64,000 nucleotides of DNA from Ciona savignyi (lineage: Eukaryota; Chordata; Ascidiacea; Phlebobranchia; Cionidae), in contig CH003275.1 of the NCBI GenBank assembly GCA_000149265.1, positions 772,346 through 836,345 on the forward strand, written 5' to 3'. Position numbers and translations under genes: made by a program. This document shows positions 1 to 11,325 of this stretch, in pieces. Under the pieces are notes generated by a model that saw only the letters and a list, made by a program, of their open reading frames with translations, had not been told where the DNA came from and ran no database searches. How positions within the stretch are numbered: the first letter of the stretch is position 1; each line of letters begins with the position of its first letter.

Positions 1-1033
1 CGAGGAAGCACTGTAGTACAATATTATTGTATCAGTATGCGTCCACTGTGATCTCATATCGTCAACTGTGATGTCATAAACTATGACCACATGATTGTTA
101 ACGTGCAATAGCTGCAAATTGAAACTCTATTAGAGAAGTAGCCTAGTATTATTATACAACAGAAATCAGTCAAGACTTGGAATTGGTAAAGATAGTTAAG
201 GGGAGCATCATATACGTTTAGCTGCAGACCTACAAGGTGTTCAACCATCGCACCGATTTGTTAATAAATGTATGTAAAACATTTTTGTGCTTATTTTCTA
301 ATTTTGCATTTAGGATAAAATATGAGTGTGGGTCACGGAATATGCGAAAAAATTTAAGGGGGTCACCTAGACAAAAAGGTTGGAAACCACTGCTATAAAC
401 TAAAAACAATTTATCCTTTTAGTTTTAACCAACAAAAACATCTGTTTTTATCAAACATAGATATCAAGTTTGGATTGGTAAATCGGAAATCCATTAGTTT
501 ATGTTTGCAGAACCAAACAAAACATATACGATAATGATATTTTAATGTAAGTAATGAAACACATAGGCAGAAACAAAAAGCGTTCAGTACAAATGTAAGT
601 TATATAAATATTGGTGGTCAATACGTGGATGACGAAATCCTTAAGTTAATACTGTATGGTCACCTTATAAGTCTAGCATATTGACTGCAACAGAAGTGAT
701 TACACTTCGGCGCATCGTAAGCTACTATACAGGTAGGCCTTCTACTTAATGTCTATGGGATTTCTTAATTAAGCTTAATTACTGCAGTCACATTATCGGA
801 TATTGAGCGCGCAGTAGCTTCGTACTTGCGGGTGTAACTACGTAATGCAGCAAAGAGAAAACGTCATTAACATCCACATATTTTCGGAAAACAGAGTTAG
901 AATTAATCTTCGTACTATAAAAAAACTAATTTGCACAAAGTAGAGACACATATACAGACAAATAGAGAGAGAGTGTGTGTGTGTGTGTGTGTAGGGCAGG
1001 TAATAATTTGCAACAAGTTTTAACGATTTGGTG
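1..1033. other. no gene seen; microsatellite near end
   Basis: No convincing coding exon is visible on either strand. The only clear structure is a GA/GT dinucleotide run at about 964-992, just before the lectin-like gene. A stretch at about 470-525 resembles the 'prefix of cut-and-paste repeat' sequence seen again near 10.18 kb (words such as TTTATGTTTGCAGAA), so part of this region may be an old repeat. Confidence 0.4.
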
Positions 1034-2750
1034 ATGGCATTCTACGGTTTGTTGGTCGTAGTTTATACTTTAAGCATTGCTTTATCAGGTATAGTTTTTG
1101 GGTGGGTGTAAATTGTGATTTTAACCATTAGTATTATACAGTGGGTACGGCAACTCAACAAGGGAAAAATGTCATGCAATCATATTCAACGACGCAGACA
1201 AAAACGGAATTCGTTGGGTACTTTTTGTGCTTAAATTCTGCACCGACTGTAGTCAAAGCAAGTGTTCAGACCCACTATACCAAGAGTTCACACAAATTTA
1301 AGTCGAGAGTTACCGAAATTAATTCCTCTGGATTCTGGGTTGAACTGCAGCTAACTGACCAGTCTACAGGCTGGAACATGGCTATAGTTGTCGATTGGAC
1401 CTTGTACTTTGAAGGTTGGTGGAGTTATATCTAAGTTTGGTTTGACGAATAGTATTCAAAATTCTAAAATTTAGTGAAAGAGAAAATAAAGTTATACCAC
1501 AAAGAAGTAACGTCGGGTAAGGTCGTGTCCAATCGCGTGCTATTGAGGTATTTCTTTATAACCAGCGCAAATCCTTGGGTTTGTTATTTTATATCGTCAC
1601 TGAGACAGCTAATAAGAAGAACACCTGTCCGAGTACCAATTCATGAGAAATTGCGGCAGAAGATATATTATAAATATTTTATTTCAATAAAACATTTATT
1701 GTTTTGTAGGGTTTATCAACAAAAATAAATTAACAAGTATTTTTATTTTTAAACATGCCATTAAACGTCTCTGCGTACAGTTCGTTACAAAAAGGTTTGA
1801 TTAACTTAGCCAAAACGCTTTTTATTTGCGTGTTAGTATTGTGTGCATTTTAAATACAAAGAATTTTAATGCCCACTGTACATTTTAGATGTGCGTGTGT
1901 CACAGGTTGCATTATCAGAACCATACAACGTCATTTAACGTCATTGTTGTTTTTAGAAACCAAATGTCAGTTTACAATTACAGCAGCTTTACATCTATGA
2001 GCATAAACTACCATTTGTTTGGTTTATAGTTTTTTTTTTTAAATAAGTTGCACCAAAAAGTACTTTTTTCTTGCTTCGTAGATGTTGACGGAATAGTGCA
2101 TGGCAATTTCTTTGTTTGGATGCCAGAGCCAAACAAAAGGGTGGCCCAATCTCAAGCTCAAGCTAATGAATCCTGCATGCAATATGGGGCCACGCTTGTT
2201 GATATTGTGGACAACAACATGTATGACGTAGTAGTTGATTACGTCAGAGAAACACATCTTGGTACACGCACATATATTTGGCTTGCAATGAACTACAACT
2301 TAACGGTTTGTTGAAATGATTTATTTATTCTTCTGTTTATAGAAATTTTTCATAACCGATATGTTGAATGTATAATACTTTTTCATTCAAGCGCTTAAGT
2401 AATGCTACTCGCTGTGCCAATTTACCCAAATCATATTGTTAGTCCAGGTATTTCTTTTGGTTACTTCCCTTTCGGAAATAAAATTGTCACTGAGGCCTTT
2501 TTTGTGCAGAATATTGTATATGTAAATAAAAAAAACCGCCAACCATACATTTCCCCAGACTAAAGTTATGTCGACCTCTAGCGGCGATGTTGCTTTCAAC
2601 ATGGAGGAGTATCCGGATCGGTCGGTGTTTAATTCTAGAGAATTCTACACCGCGGTAGGAATGGTAGTTTCATCTGACCCAGACATCCCCTCTAATGGGC
2701 TTCGAAACTACCCACCCGACTGGCCTTATAACACATACGACCTTTGCCAG
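1034..2750 (+). CDS. secreted lectin-like protein: H-type-lectin-like domain plus C-type lectin domain (3' end missing)
   Basis: Probable secreted carbohydrate-binding protein. Proposed exons are 1034-1088, 1142-1414, 2082-2305 and 2559-2750; every intron is GT-AG and reading phase is kept throughout. The ATG at 1034 opens a hydrophobic leader (MAFYGLLVVVYTLSIALS). Exon 2 reads like an H-type lectin domain: a beta-strand pattern with Val-Thr-Glu-Ile-Asn...Gly-Phe-Trp-Val and a closing Val-Asp-Trp. Exons 3 and 4 read like a C-type lectin domain (W-M-P-E-P, C-x2-YGA-x-LVDI, YIWLAM, then a Pro-rich loop ending Asp-Leu-Cys). The loop lacks the usual EPN/WND calcium-binding residues in the part seen, so sugar binding is uncertain. 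A last exon carrying the final CTLD cysteine is expected downstream but was not found. Family assignment is by pattern resemblance only. Confidence 0.6.
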
Positions 2751-3482
2751 GTGTCCTTGTTTTCTTAATTGCAATCGTGAATATAACTTTTGATACTTTG
2801 TTGATATTTTGCTCTTGTTTTAATATCTCTGCCTGACAATGTTTGAGATGGCGTATTGCCTATTAATAGACCTTAATACTCGGCTGAAAATATCATATGG
2901 CCCTCTTAGTCATTGTTTTTAAACAAGTGTCTTGCTGAGTAACAATGGTAGTGATTCCCGAATGCTTCTTTGGTTGGAGCATGTGCTAGGATGCACGCCG
3001 GTGTTCGTTTAGCTTTATTAGTGGTACAGTTCTGTGTGAAATAAAAGAGTTGATTGTACATCTCTTAGCTGTTTTGTTATAAAAAATTGCCGATTCACGG
3101 AGGGGTAGGCTATTGGCACAAAATTCCAAAGTAACATTTCCAGGGTTTTAAGTTTAGGTTGCAGACCCACGCTTCAATTTAAATTTGTGAAAGAATATAA
3201 GAACTTCTGTGACAGGATTTTAAGGGTCGTTTGGTAGAATTGTGGGTGACATTTTTGTGATGTAAATTTGCATTAGAAATAGAATATTATTGGTTGAACG
3301 TATCATAAACATTCTTACGGCACTTGGTAAAGCGGTTAATTTTATTCGAGGACTAAGGAAAACGCAATGTTAATTTTGCAAAAAATATTTAAAAAATTAA
3401 AATGCTTCCGTAAACACATCACCGTTAAGATGCGTTAGAGATTATAAAATAACTTTTCTAAATGATTATTATGTAAAATCTG

Positions 3483-3592
3483 TACGATCGTGTGACCGAG
3501 TGGTCAACGCGACTGACACATATACCAAATTATATATAAAAAATGGTCTTAGCAACGAGCCCACCACCGATTTGAAACTGCATCCGGTAAAA
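3483..3592 (+). repeat. degenerate tRNA-like sequence (tRNA-Ser/Leu type) or SINE head
   Basis: A stretch with an A-box-like word (TGACCGAGTGGTCAACG) is followed about 75 bases later by a B-box-like word (CGATTTGAAACTG). The arms do not pair well enough for a functional tRNA, so a tRNA pseudogene or the head of another SINE family is more likely. Confidence 0.3.
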
Positions 3593-3898
3593 AATAATTA
3601 TGCTTTGTTATAGTTTATTACAGACTTACAGGTCTCATAAAAACAAAAATTAAGTAAAATATTATTTTTAAAATGTTCGTTTTCATTACCGTGTCTATTA
3701 TTGGATTGTGTGTCTTAATGCGAACCATTACATTGCAGCATTGAGGCCGGGTATTCGGTAAAAATGTCGTTGAGCCCAATAAAACACGTCCTATATCTCC
3801 CTGAGACAATCCATGCTAATATAAAAGACTTTCTAGCGGTATCTGGAACTTATTTTGAAAATTCTACGAACTGTTCATTCCAGGGCTGTTTTTAATTC

Positions 3899-4139
3899 AA
3901 TAGGATAGGATAGAATAGGATATTCATGTTTATTCCCTATGAATGGGAAAACCAAGGGGGTTTACCGGACTATAACAGTGTGTTGTATTTGATAGACACG
4001 TTCCTTCAATATGGTAGAACCCATTAATCCGCTGGATTCAGACAATGTCCGTAAATGGCCTTGGCCCAGGACACAACCGACTAGCTAGCAACCAGTTTCG
4101 CACCTGCAACCTTTCGATTGAAAGGCGACGCACTTAATA
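3899..4139 (-). repeat. tRNA-derived SINE copy, internally deleted
   Basis: Matches the SINE whose most complete copy is at 34961-35256. On the plus strand it starts with the GGATAGGATA tail, then the 'gaatgggaaaaccaaggggg' block. It lacks the usual internal block around 'cacacgggcaatcgtcag' and ends in the tRNA-like head. Confidence 0.7.
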
Positions 4140-4488
4140 ATATATATTTCAGTTGTTTCTTTTGTTTTATAGTTGCAAGTTAGTTTATTGCCCGCTAACT
4201 GACTTGCCCAAGCACACCACCTTGTTTTTATTCAGCGACTGGTAACGATTTCCTTTCGACTTCCTGCCATGGTCCGCATACCTTTTAATGTTTAATCTAA
4301 TCGGCCAAAGAAAATTACGAATTTTAAAATGATGTACTTTGTATATGTGTACAAAAGTAGTACACACGTCTTTGTATATATTATTGCAAAATATAGGACT
4401 CTGTATACAGTATCAAAACAGTTTGGTATATCAAAACTGCGTTAAGTAGTACATATTCATTAAGGATAAATATAAACAAGAACTTTGT

Positions 4489-5556
4489 TTAAGGTTTAGG
4501 AAGAACGTTATCTTTAAACTGCCCCATCATATTCCCCGCGGGTAGGTATCTTCCAACAGCAAATGTGCTTCCGTCAGCTCGAAGTGCCATGCCGGCACCG
4601 AATTCTTTTGATGCTTTCCAAATAACTTGTGAGAAATAACCTGCATAAATTTAACGTTACGAATGATAGTTGACATAACACATATCTAGGCTATATCATG
4701 TATATGAAAGCTTTGTGTTTTATTGGAATAGGTAACATATGGAACCTGAATACCATGTTTTTACTTCGATAGTTTTTTTTATCCAAAAAACGTAACGTAT
4801 AAACTAATTGATACTGGATTTTCTGCATTTCTGTCAAATGTTGCAGTGCCATTTTTATCCGACATTTAATAATAAATAATACAACATTCCATAATAAAAA
4901 ATAAGATGGCATTATAAAATCTAACCAGTTAATCCACCATATCCAGGATTCGAGAAGTCGTAGTTTATGCTCTCATTGTACCACATATCGACTGCGTTAT
5001 CCGCAGTTAATTCAATGGAATCCCAGGCCAAATTCTCCCCCGCACCGCGTCTTTCCATCCGTGATTCGTGCTCTAGTTCGTCAATTGAAGCGATGTGTTC
5101 AGCCCATCTATAATTGTAAACAAACTTAGTAGTAACTTCAATAAATTAGGCATTTTGCTAAACCGGTCAAACATAAATTTAAATTTTTAGATGGATATGT
5201 AAGGTCATGGGATACATTTTAATGTATTTATTTAAGCATACGATTGTGATTTATACACTTTAAATTGAATAACTGGCGAGGGAAATCAGTATATTAGTAA
5301 ACGTTTTGCGATTAAATTTTCAACATATTGCATGGGCCACCCCTTTAGAATGTTAGCTTAACTTACTTTTGCGCCTCTTGACAAAGTTTAACGTTGAGTG
5401 TCATTGGACCAGTTGCGTGTTCGGCTCTGTATTTGTTGTGCCTTTTCAGCATGTCTTTTGCGAATTGCGTAGGTTCAAGTTTTGACTTTTCTTCGTCTAC
5501 AGGCTCCTCGATAGGTGGGGCTGTATCTGTTTTTTCTTTAACCTTTTCTTTTTGCT
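4489..5556 (-). CDS. CAP-domain protein, GAPR-1/GLIPR2-like (tandem copy 1, N-terminus not found)
   Basis: CAP/SCP superfamily domain protein. Exons on the minus strand: 5367-5556, 4926-5107 and 4489-4640 (stop at 4489-4491), with standard splice sites and consistent phase (2, then 1). The first exon has an acidic Pro/Glu/Lys linker and then the CAP start HNKYRAEHATG. The second contains WAEH, ERRGAGENLAWDS and MWYNES. The third contains YFSQVIWKASKEFGAGMA and the C-terminal RYLPAGN block that is typical of GAPR-1. The conserved CAP histidine of the 'G-H-F-x-Q' motif is Tyr here. Exon 1 begins at phase 1, so an upstream exon must exist; none was found in the 340 bp before copy 2. Cellular location is therefore open: GAPR-1 itself is cytosolic, but the linker would also suit a secreted or tethered form. 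Confidence 0.75.
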
Positions 5557-5896
5557 CTATAATTTTTAGTTTTATTTTATACTTTTTTACTTTACTTTAA
5601 GTTAAAGAAAATTATCGAGAATGTGTAATCAGCTGTGTTGGGCTTGTATTTTTGGGAATTTCTGCTTTTATTCATAAAAATTTGCCACTCCATCTTAAAA
5701 AGTATTATCAATCATTTCTATAAAAAAATCAACTCAGTTGTTCATTTTCTGTATGTTATTATGACGTATTAAAGTAATTTAATCACAATGGTTTTAATTT
5801 AAGAGATTTCCCCAAATAGAGAGCATGAGACACCTCCATAAGTTTTGTTTGTCAAATTCTCTAACCTAACGATTTATGTTGGTTTTAGGTGGTCAT

Positions 5897-7404
5897 CTAT
5901 TGCATAGGAAGGACGTTTTCCTTAAACTGCCCAATCATATTCCCCGCGGGTAGGTATCTTCCAACAACATATGTGCTTCCGTCTGCTCGACGTGCCATAC
6001 CGGCACCGAATTCTTTTGATCCTTTCCAAATAACTTGCGAGAAATGACCTGAGTAAATTTAACGTTACGAATGATAGTCACTGTCCAAAATATATTTAAT
6101 TTTAATCTCAAGCTTTTTTTAATGATTATATTAAGTATCTCTGCGATGTTGAAAAGAACGAAATACAGAGTTGAAAAACGTGTGTTATTATTATCACTTT
6201 TTGATTCATTGGTTGCTTGTATACAATTTGCAATGGTATTTCTTTAAATAAAATTTAAAAGAAACGTTTCGGAAACTACACTCGTGAAAGAAAATTCACG
6301 GACAGAACTTAAATATTTGAAAACTTTGTTTTTAAAAGGAGTACACAACATTGCACCTGAACACCATTTTTTCACTTACGATAGTTTTTGATCTAAAAAC
6401 GAAAAAATAAAGACATTTATACAGGATTTCTGTCAAATAATTCAGTGCCATTTTCGTCCGACATTCGATATTGAATAATTCGACGTTTGTTAATAAAATA
6501 TAAGAACGCTATCCATTATAAAATCTAACCAGTTAATCCACCATATCCAGGATTCGAGAAGTCGTAGTATACGCTCTCATTGTACCACATATCGACTGTC
6601 ATATCCGCAGTTAACTCCTTGGAATCCCAGGCCAAATTCTCCCCCGCACCGCGTCTTTCTATCTGTGAGTCGTGGTGTAGCTCGTCAATTGAAGCGATGT
6701 GTTCAGCCCATTTGAAATTGTAAACAACTTTAGTAGCGGCTAACTTAAATCAGTTATTTATTGCCAACCCGGTTAACCAGCAATTTAATTTTTTATATAG
6801 ATATGGGTGGGCAAGGTATATATATTCAACAATTATTTTAAATGAATAGTTGTGATTTATACTCTAAGATACATTAAATAACTCGTAAGGGAAATCAGTG
6901 TGTTTGCAAATATATTGGATAGGATAGGATATTTATCTTTATCCCCGTGGATGGGAAAACCAAGGGGGTTAACACACGGGCAATCGTCAGAACACCTCGC
7001 GCCCATCGTCGGGTTACCGGAGCTATTGCAGTGTGTTGTATATGATAGACATATTCCTTCAATTTGGTAGAACCCATGAATCCGCTGGGTTCAGGCAATG
7101 TCCGTAAAGTGCCTTGCCCAAGGACACAACCGACTAGCTAGCGATTGCGATTAAAATAAAGCATGTGCCACTCTTTAGTATGTTAGTTTAACTTACTTTT
7201 GCGCCTCTTGACAAAGTTTAACGTTGAGTGTCATCGAACCAGTTGCGTGGTCGGCTCTGTATTTGTTGTGCCTTTTCAGCATGTCTTTTGCGAATTGCGT
7301 AGGTTCAAGTTTTGGCTTTTCTTCGTCTACAGGCTCCTCGATAGGTGGCGCAACATCTGTTTTTTCTTCAACCCTTTCTTCTGTCTCTTTTTCGATTTTG
7401 GGGG
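5897..7404 (-). pseudogene. CAP-domain gene, tandem copy 2, likely damaged splice site
   Basis: A close duplicate of the neighbouring CAP gene. Exon equivalents are 7197-7404, 6540-6711 and 5897-6048 (stop at 5897-5899). It retains the conserved His (GHFSQVIWKGSKEF) that copy 1 has lost, and the linker is longer. At the junction before WAEH, copy 1 has ...TATAG|ATGG, whereas copy 2 has ...TTCAA|ATGG. The acceptor AG is therefore absent, and the nearest upstream AG (CTAAAG) would put a stop in frame. A SINE sits in the same intron. The first exon starts at phase 1, which matches the donor of the candidate leader exon at 8474-8763. Either this copy is a pseudogene, or it uses an unseen isoform, or the reference base is wrong. 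Confidence 0.6.
6914..7145 (-). repeat. SINE copy in an intron of CAP copy 2
   Basis: Nearly full tail and body of the SINE (ggataggatatttat..., gggttaacacacgggcaatcg, gtgccttgcccaaggac), truncated at the tRNA-like head after CTAGCTAGCG. The corresponding intron of copy 1 lacks it, so it inserted after the gene duplication. Confidence 0.75.
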
Positions 7405-8473
7405 CTGTTGTTGAGTTAAGTTTTTTAATTATATAATAGGAGAAACAAAAGTGTAAAACCTCAAAAATGTTATAAAACCTCTTTACTTGTTGTAGTAATA
7501 GATTATTTATGTTGGTTTACAAAAAAAATACTTAAAAACTATCAGACATCCTAAATTTTTAACTGGCTTGTAACATTTTTGTTTTCACATTGGGGATTAA
7601 AAACAGTTAGGTGTTTGTTATAGATTTGGGGATTAAATTTTCATTGAAGTACATTTAATTAATATTATCATTCATTTCTAAAAAGTTTAACTCAGTTGTT
7701 CATTTTCTTTCTGTTATTATATTGGACAAAAGCAGATTGACCAGTGGTTTTAATTTGGGAGACTTTTTCGACGTAATATAGCATGAAGCACCTGCACAGT
7801 CTTTGTTCGTATTGATTCTCTTTACCGTTTTATAGTGGGTTTAAGGTATTTTTACACGTTTGGCTTTCCTAAAAATTTAGATTAAGTGCTTTCTAATAAA
7901 AATCGAAGTAAGTATGTTGTTTCAGTGGGGTAATAACGGTGATACTACTAAAATGCTAAAAATGGGCTGCTTTTTACAGTTTTTGCTAGTCTGGAATTCC
8001 CCGCGGTGTTTTATCTTCATGCCAATTAGCATTACTAAAAGTTTTAACCTAATTAAATAATTCTTTTCAAAAAAAAGAGATGGCGTCCGGACTTATTATG
8101 ATCTACCCCGGAGTACCCTATTTTATGATCTACCGCATAACAGTAATGTGTCATATTACGTCTGTTATATTTTTAATTATTAACATATAATTTGATCGAT
8201 TTTCACGTCAAGACCTCACATTTATCAGATAAAAATAATTATTATCATTACCATCAACGGTACACAGGAGGAACACAACTGCGAATAGAAATTTGCTCAC
8301 ACTATATTTAATTGATATGTTGACTTCTCTTTTTAACCAGATACTTTTTATTTGATAATGATAATAATTTATATATACTTAAAACAATATTGGTATATAT
8401 CTTAAATATTTTATTTTAATGAACTTTGATAGAATACATATACCTAAGTGCGTTATAGTGCGTTATAGTTTAC

Positions 8474-8763
8474 CGATAAATCTATTCCAAACCGGAGCCA
8501 CAAATTCCTTATCGGTTAATTTCTCCGAATTCCCTGATCCTCTTTGTAAATTTGGAGTTGTTTCCAAATTCCCAGCGCCTTTCTTTTCTGTTTCAAGTGG
8601 TCTCGTCGTTTTTTGCCCGTCTGAATGTTCAAATTTGATGACCGTATCACCAAAGACATCATCAACTGCCTTGCATATCAAGTACTGATTTTTTGGCTTA
8701 GGTGGTTACAATAAGCAATATTGCAACTGAGGCCAAAAAACACAATCGTTTTAGTTTGTTCAT
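8474..8763 (-). CDS. candidate leader exon of the CAP copy 2 gene, with a 1-base frameshift
   Basis: The ATG at 8763 encodes a clear hydrophobic leader (MNKLKRLCFLASVAILLIV) and reaches a stop within a few codons. The +1 frame then opens immediately (LICKAVDDVFGDTVIKFEHS...) and stays open to a GTAAAC donor at 8473. The open part is hydrophilic, charged and rich in Glu, Lys and Thr. Donor phase 1 matches the acceptor of the CAP exon at 7404. Leader plus linker plus CAP domain would make a secreted protein. The 1-base disagreement means a frameshift mutation, a sequence error, or two unrelated pieces. There is no room for a normal intron between them (about 25 bases). Confidence 0.4.
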
Positions 8764-9137
8764 AATTGAAAAATAAAATGAGTTCTGCACTACAGCCACT
8801 TTTCTCATGCACTGGGTAAATTAAAATTAAGCCTTTAATGTCTCCAGTAATCCGACAAGCGGATGCGATGCATGTGGTGTCACAGTAACCTTACACCCGT
8901 GAGGTATATTGATGTATTTTAACGTCGTAACACAGTCGAGCTCTGTCATTTTACAGTCAATATATTGCTTGCACGTAAATATCACAAAAAACTGCTAACT
9001 AATTTATAGTAATTAGTTGCAATATGTTAAAACAAAAAATAAATAAATATCAAATAAATAAACATTAAATTCCTTGTTAGTGTTATTTCAGCACATCATT
9101 GCACAAGTAAACCGGTTAGCTTTGTTTTTTTGTACAG

Positions 9138-9412
9138 GCAGTTGTATAAAATACAACTTCTTTTCGGCAGTTAAAGCTGTTGTTGGCCGTTACAAACACT
9201 CCGTACGCAATTATTACCTGAATATAATTCTTGCGTTAACCGTACGTTATATCAAATATCAAGACGGGTGTAACGTTACTGATGGAAACGTAGTATGTGA
9301 CACAAAATGCATCGTATACGCTCGTGGGTTTAGTGTAATCAGAAAAGGCCTAATTAATTTTAGCAGTTGCTTACGAGAATTGCTTGTAGCAGAAAACGCA
9401 TTTTATTTGTAA
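9138..9412 (+). CDS. terminal exon of a small Cys-rich protein, weakly cystatin-like
   Basis: An open frame follows a good acceptor (TTTTTTTGTACAG at 9137) and ends at 9410-9412; AATAAA lies about 11 bases beyond the stop, which supports a real gene end. The sequence has the cystatin-like order 'RYKHSVRNYYLNIILAL', then Cys, three further Cys residues and a final FSSC. It resembles the C-terminal half of type-2 cystatins, which inhibit papain-family proteases. The QxVxG inhibitory motif is not present where expected. The frame is open back to 9074, so an alternative acceptor at 9091 is possible. The upstream exon with a start codon was not identified. Resemblance is by eye and weak. Confidence 0.4.
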
Positions 9413-10140
9413 AGATCAACCGAATAAAATAATATGATTTGCCTGACGGGAAGAAATAAGCTAGTCGGGTCTTTGGTGATACAGTCATAAAATTCCACCT
9501 TTCCCACACGAAACATACACAAGAAACCCACCCAGCTCATAAAGGCGGAAATTTCTGAATTTAGGGACATATTAATATTAATAGTTTTTTCTGGTTACGC
9601 TTGTGACAGGTATGTCCCGTCGCCAGGTCATTTGATAGAACGGATTATCTAATCAGGGTGAAGTTTTTAGAAATACTAACTGGCATGCCGCGATATCACC
9701 AAAAATAAGTGGTCAATTAATCGAATTAAAACTTTAAGAATTGGTGAATGACATAATATAGATATGTGGAAACAAAGATTTGAGATGATAGTGTGACCAT
9801 TGTTGTACTAAATACAATAAAAAGATTGCACAGAAAAATACCCTAAGATTAAACTGTATCGATAAATCCTAATTGAATCGGCATAAAGAAATTTCATTTA
9901 GATTATAGTTGGCGAAATGTTATTCTGTTAACCAATAATTTTTTTAATACTGGAAAGAACAAAAAGTCTTCGTAAATTCTTAAAAAAATAAGATCTGTTC
10001 CGGAATCATGATTGTGATGCTTGCCGGGACGAATTTCACCAGTTCCCTAAACAAATTTGTGAGGAATTGGACCAATAATTAAAAAGCATCTATTACAAGG
10101 GAATTAAACAAGAGTTAAAATCTAACTTGCATATTATTTT

Positions 10141-10408
10141 TTAACTGCACATAGAAAAAAATGTTTATTTTAAACTAGGGGACCCATCAGTTTATGCTTG
10201 CAGAAACAAAACTATAACACTAGAAAGTGTCAACCACGTGCTTAACCACCACTGTTTGTAAAACACATGTTGTATGCCATATATTCATGCTACAGGGTCC
10301 CTAACCACAATTTGTATTTTATACACCGAGTATATAGTTTGTTTCTGCAAGCATAAACGCATGGGTCCCATAGTTACCCAACCAAACTTATTTTCCATGT
10401 GCAGTTAA
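10141..10408. mobile_element. MITE with long terminal inverted repeats, piggyBac-like TTAA ends
   Basis: The ends are TTAACTGCACAT at 10141 and ATGTGCAGTTAA at 10408. Inside, 'gggacccatcagtttatgct' at the left is mirrored by 'agcataaacgcatgggtccc' at the right. The two arms together are more than 60 bases each, with mismatches. If TTAA is the target-site duplication, the element runs from CTGCACAT to ATGTGCAG, as in piggyBac-type non-autonomous elements. It has no coding capacity. Confidence 0.6.
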
Positions 10409-10469
10409 ATAAAAGATAAACGTTTAAAATTTACGAACATTTCACCACAAATATTTTAAATTAAAGCTT

Positions 10470-11325
10470 CTTTTCAAGCGCTGTAGTGAAATAAGGCTAA
10501 ATTCCCAAAACAGCCCGATTTATTTTTTAATGGTTTGAGGAAATTCCCCTGGGTTTAGTAGATAAGTTTCTGTTTTTATAAGTGACTTATGTTATGGAAA
10601 AATTCTTAAAGTTTTAATCTGATTTGTAGACTGCTTATTAGAGATGTCAGTGCGATATGGCATGTCTGTTACAATCGTAACTCAAGAACATATCTTCGTT
10701 TTCAAGGAAATTACCCTAAGTAAATGTTTTCTATTTTTTAATTGGCACAGCGTGTCTAATGGTCTAACATTTCAATGAATCTGATCAAAATTAGAGCAGC
10801 CGTTCAAGCGCTATGCCCCCAAAAGCTAATTTATTAGAAAAAACGTTTTGGTTTTTAACGTCTTATGGGAATTCCCCTGGGAATTCATTACCCAAAATTT
10901 TGGTTTCTGTATATCTAAACTCATGTTGTCTATAACAAATACCAAAGTTTTTTTGCGATTCCATTAATCCTTTTGGTAGATGTCGGGGCGATATGGCATG
11001 CTTGTCACAATCATGATTTGAGAACATATCCTATTTTTCGGATATTTCCTTAAGTAACTTTATTATTTTTTCTAAGAGTTGAATCAGTCACTAACACACT
11101 TACTTTTCACCAAATATGATTCAAATTAGAGCAGCCGTTCAAGCGCTATGCCCAAAAAATTTGGTTTTTAACCTCCCAGGGGAATTCCCCTCGATTTATT
11201 ACCCAAAATTTTGGTTTCTGCATATCTAGACCATGTTGTCTAACGAATGACTAAGTTTCATTACGATTCGATTATTCCTTCTGGTAGATGTCGGGGCGCC
11301 ATGCCATGCCTGTCAAACCTTTGAC
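10470..11325. repeat. three diverged tandem repeat units of about 330 bp
   Basis: The phrase 'gcagccgttcaagcgctatg' occurs at about 10797 and 11129, with a shorter match at 10476. Each is followed by a GGAATTCCCCT-like word, a 'ttggtttctg.atatct' word and then 'agatgtc.g.gcgatatggcatg'. The last unit is truncated near 11320. No ORF is associated with the units. Confidence 0.6.

Larger units (their letters stand above)
2751..4488. other. intergenic or unresolved 3' part of the lectin gene
   Basis: The stretch should contain the missing terminal exon of the lectin-like gene; short candidates after AG dinucleotides near 2935 and 3143 could not be separated from chance. It also holds a tRNA-like sequence (about 3483-3592) and a SINE copy (about 3899-4139). 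Nothing else is recognised. Confidence 0.4.

Noticed and set aside
1474..1728. 84-codon frame in the first long intron of the lectin-like gene
   Set aside because: It starts without ATG, and exon 2 to exon 3 splicing across it keeps phase.
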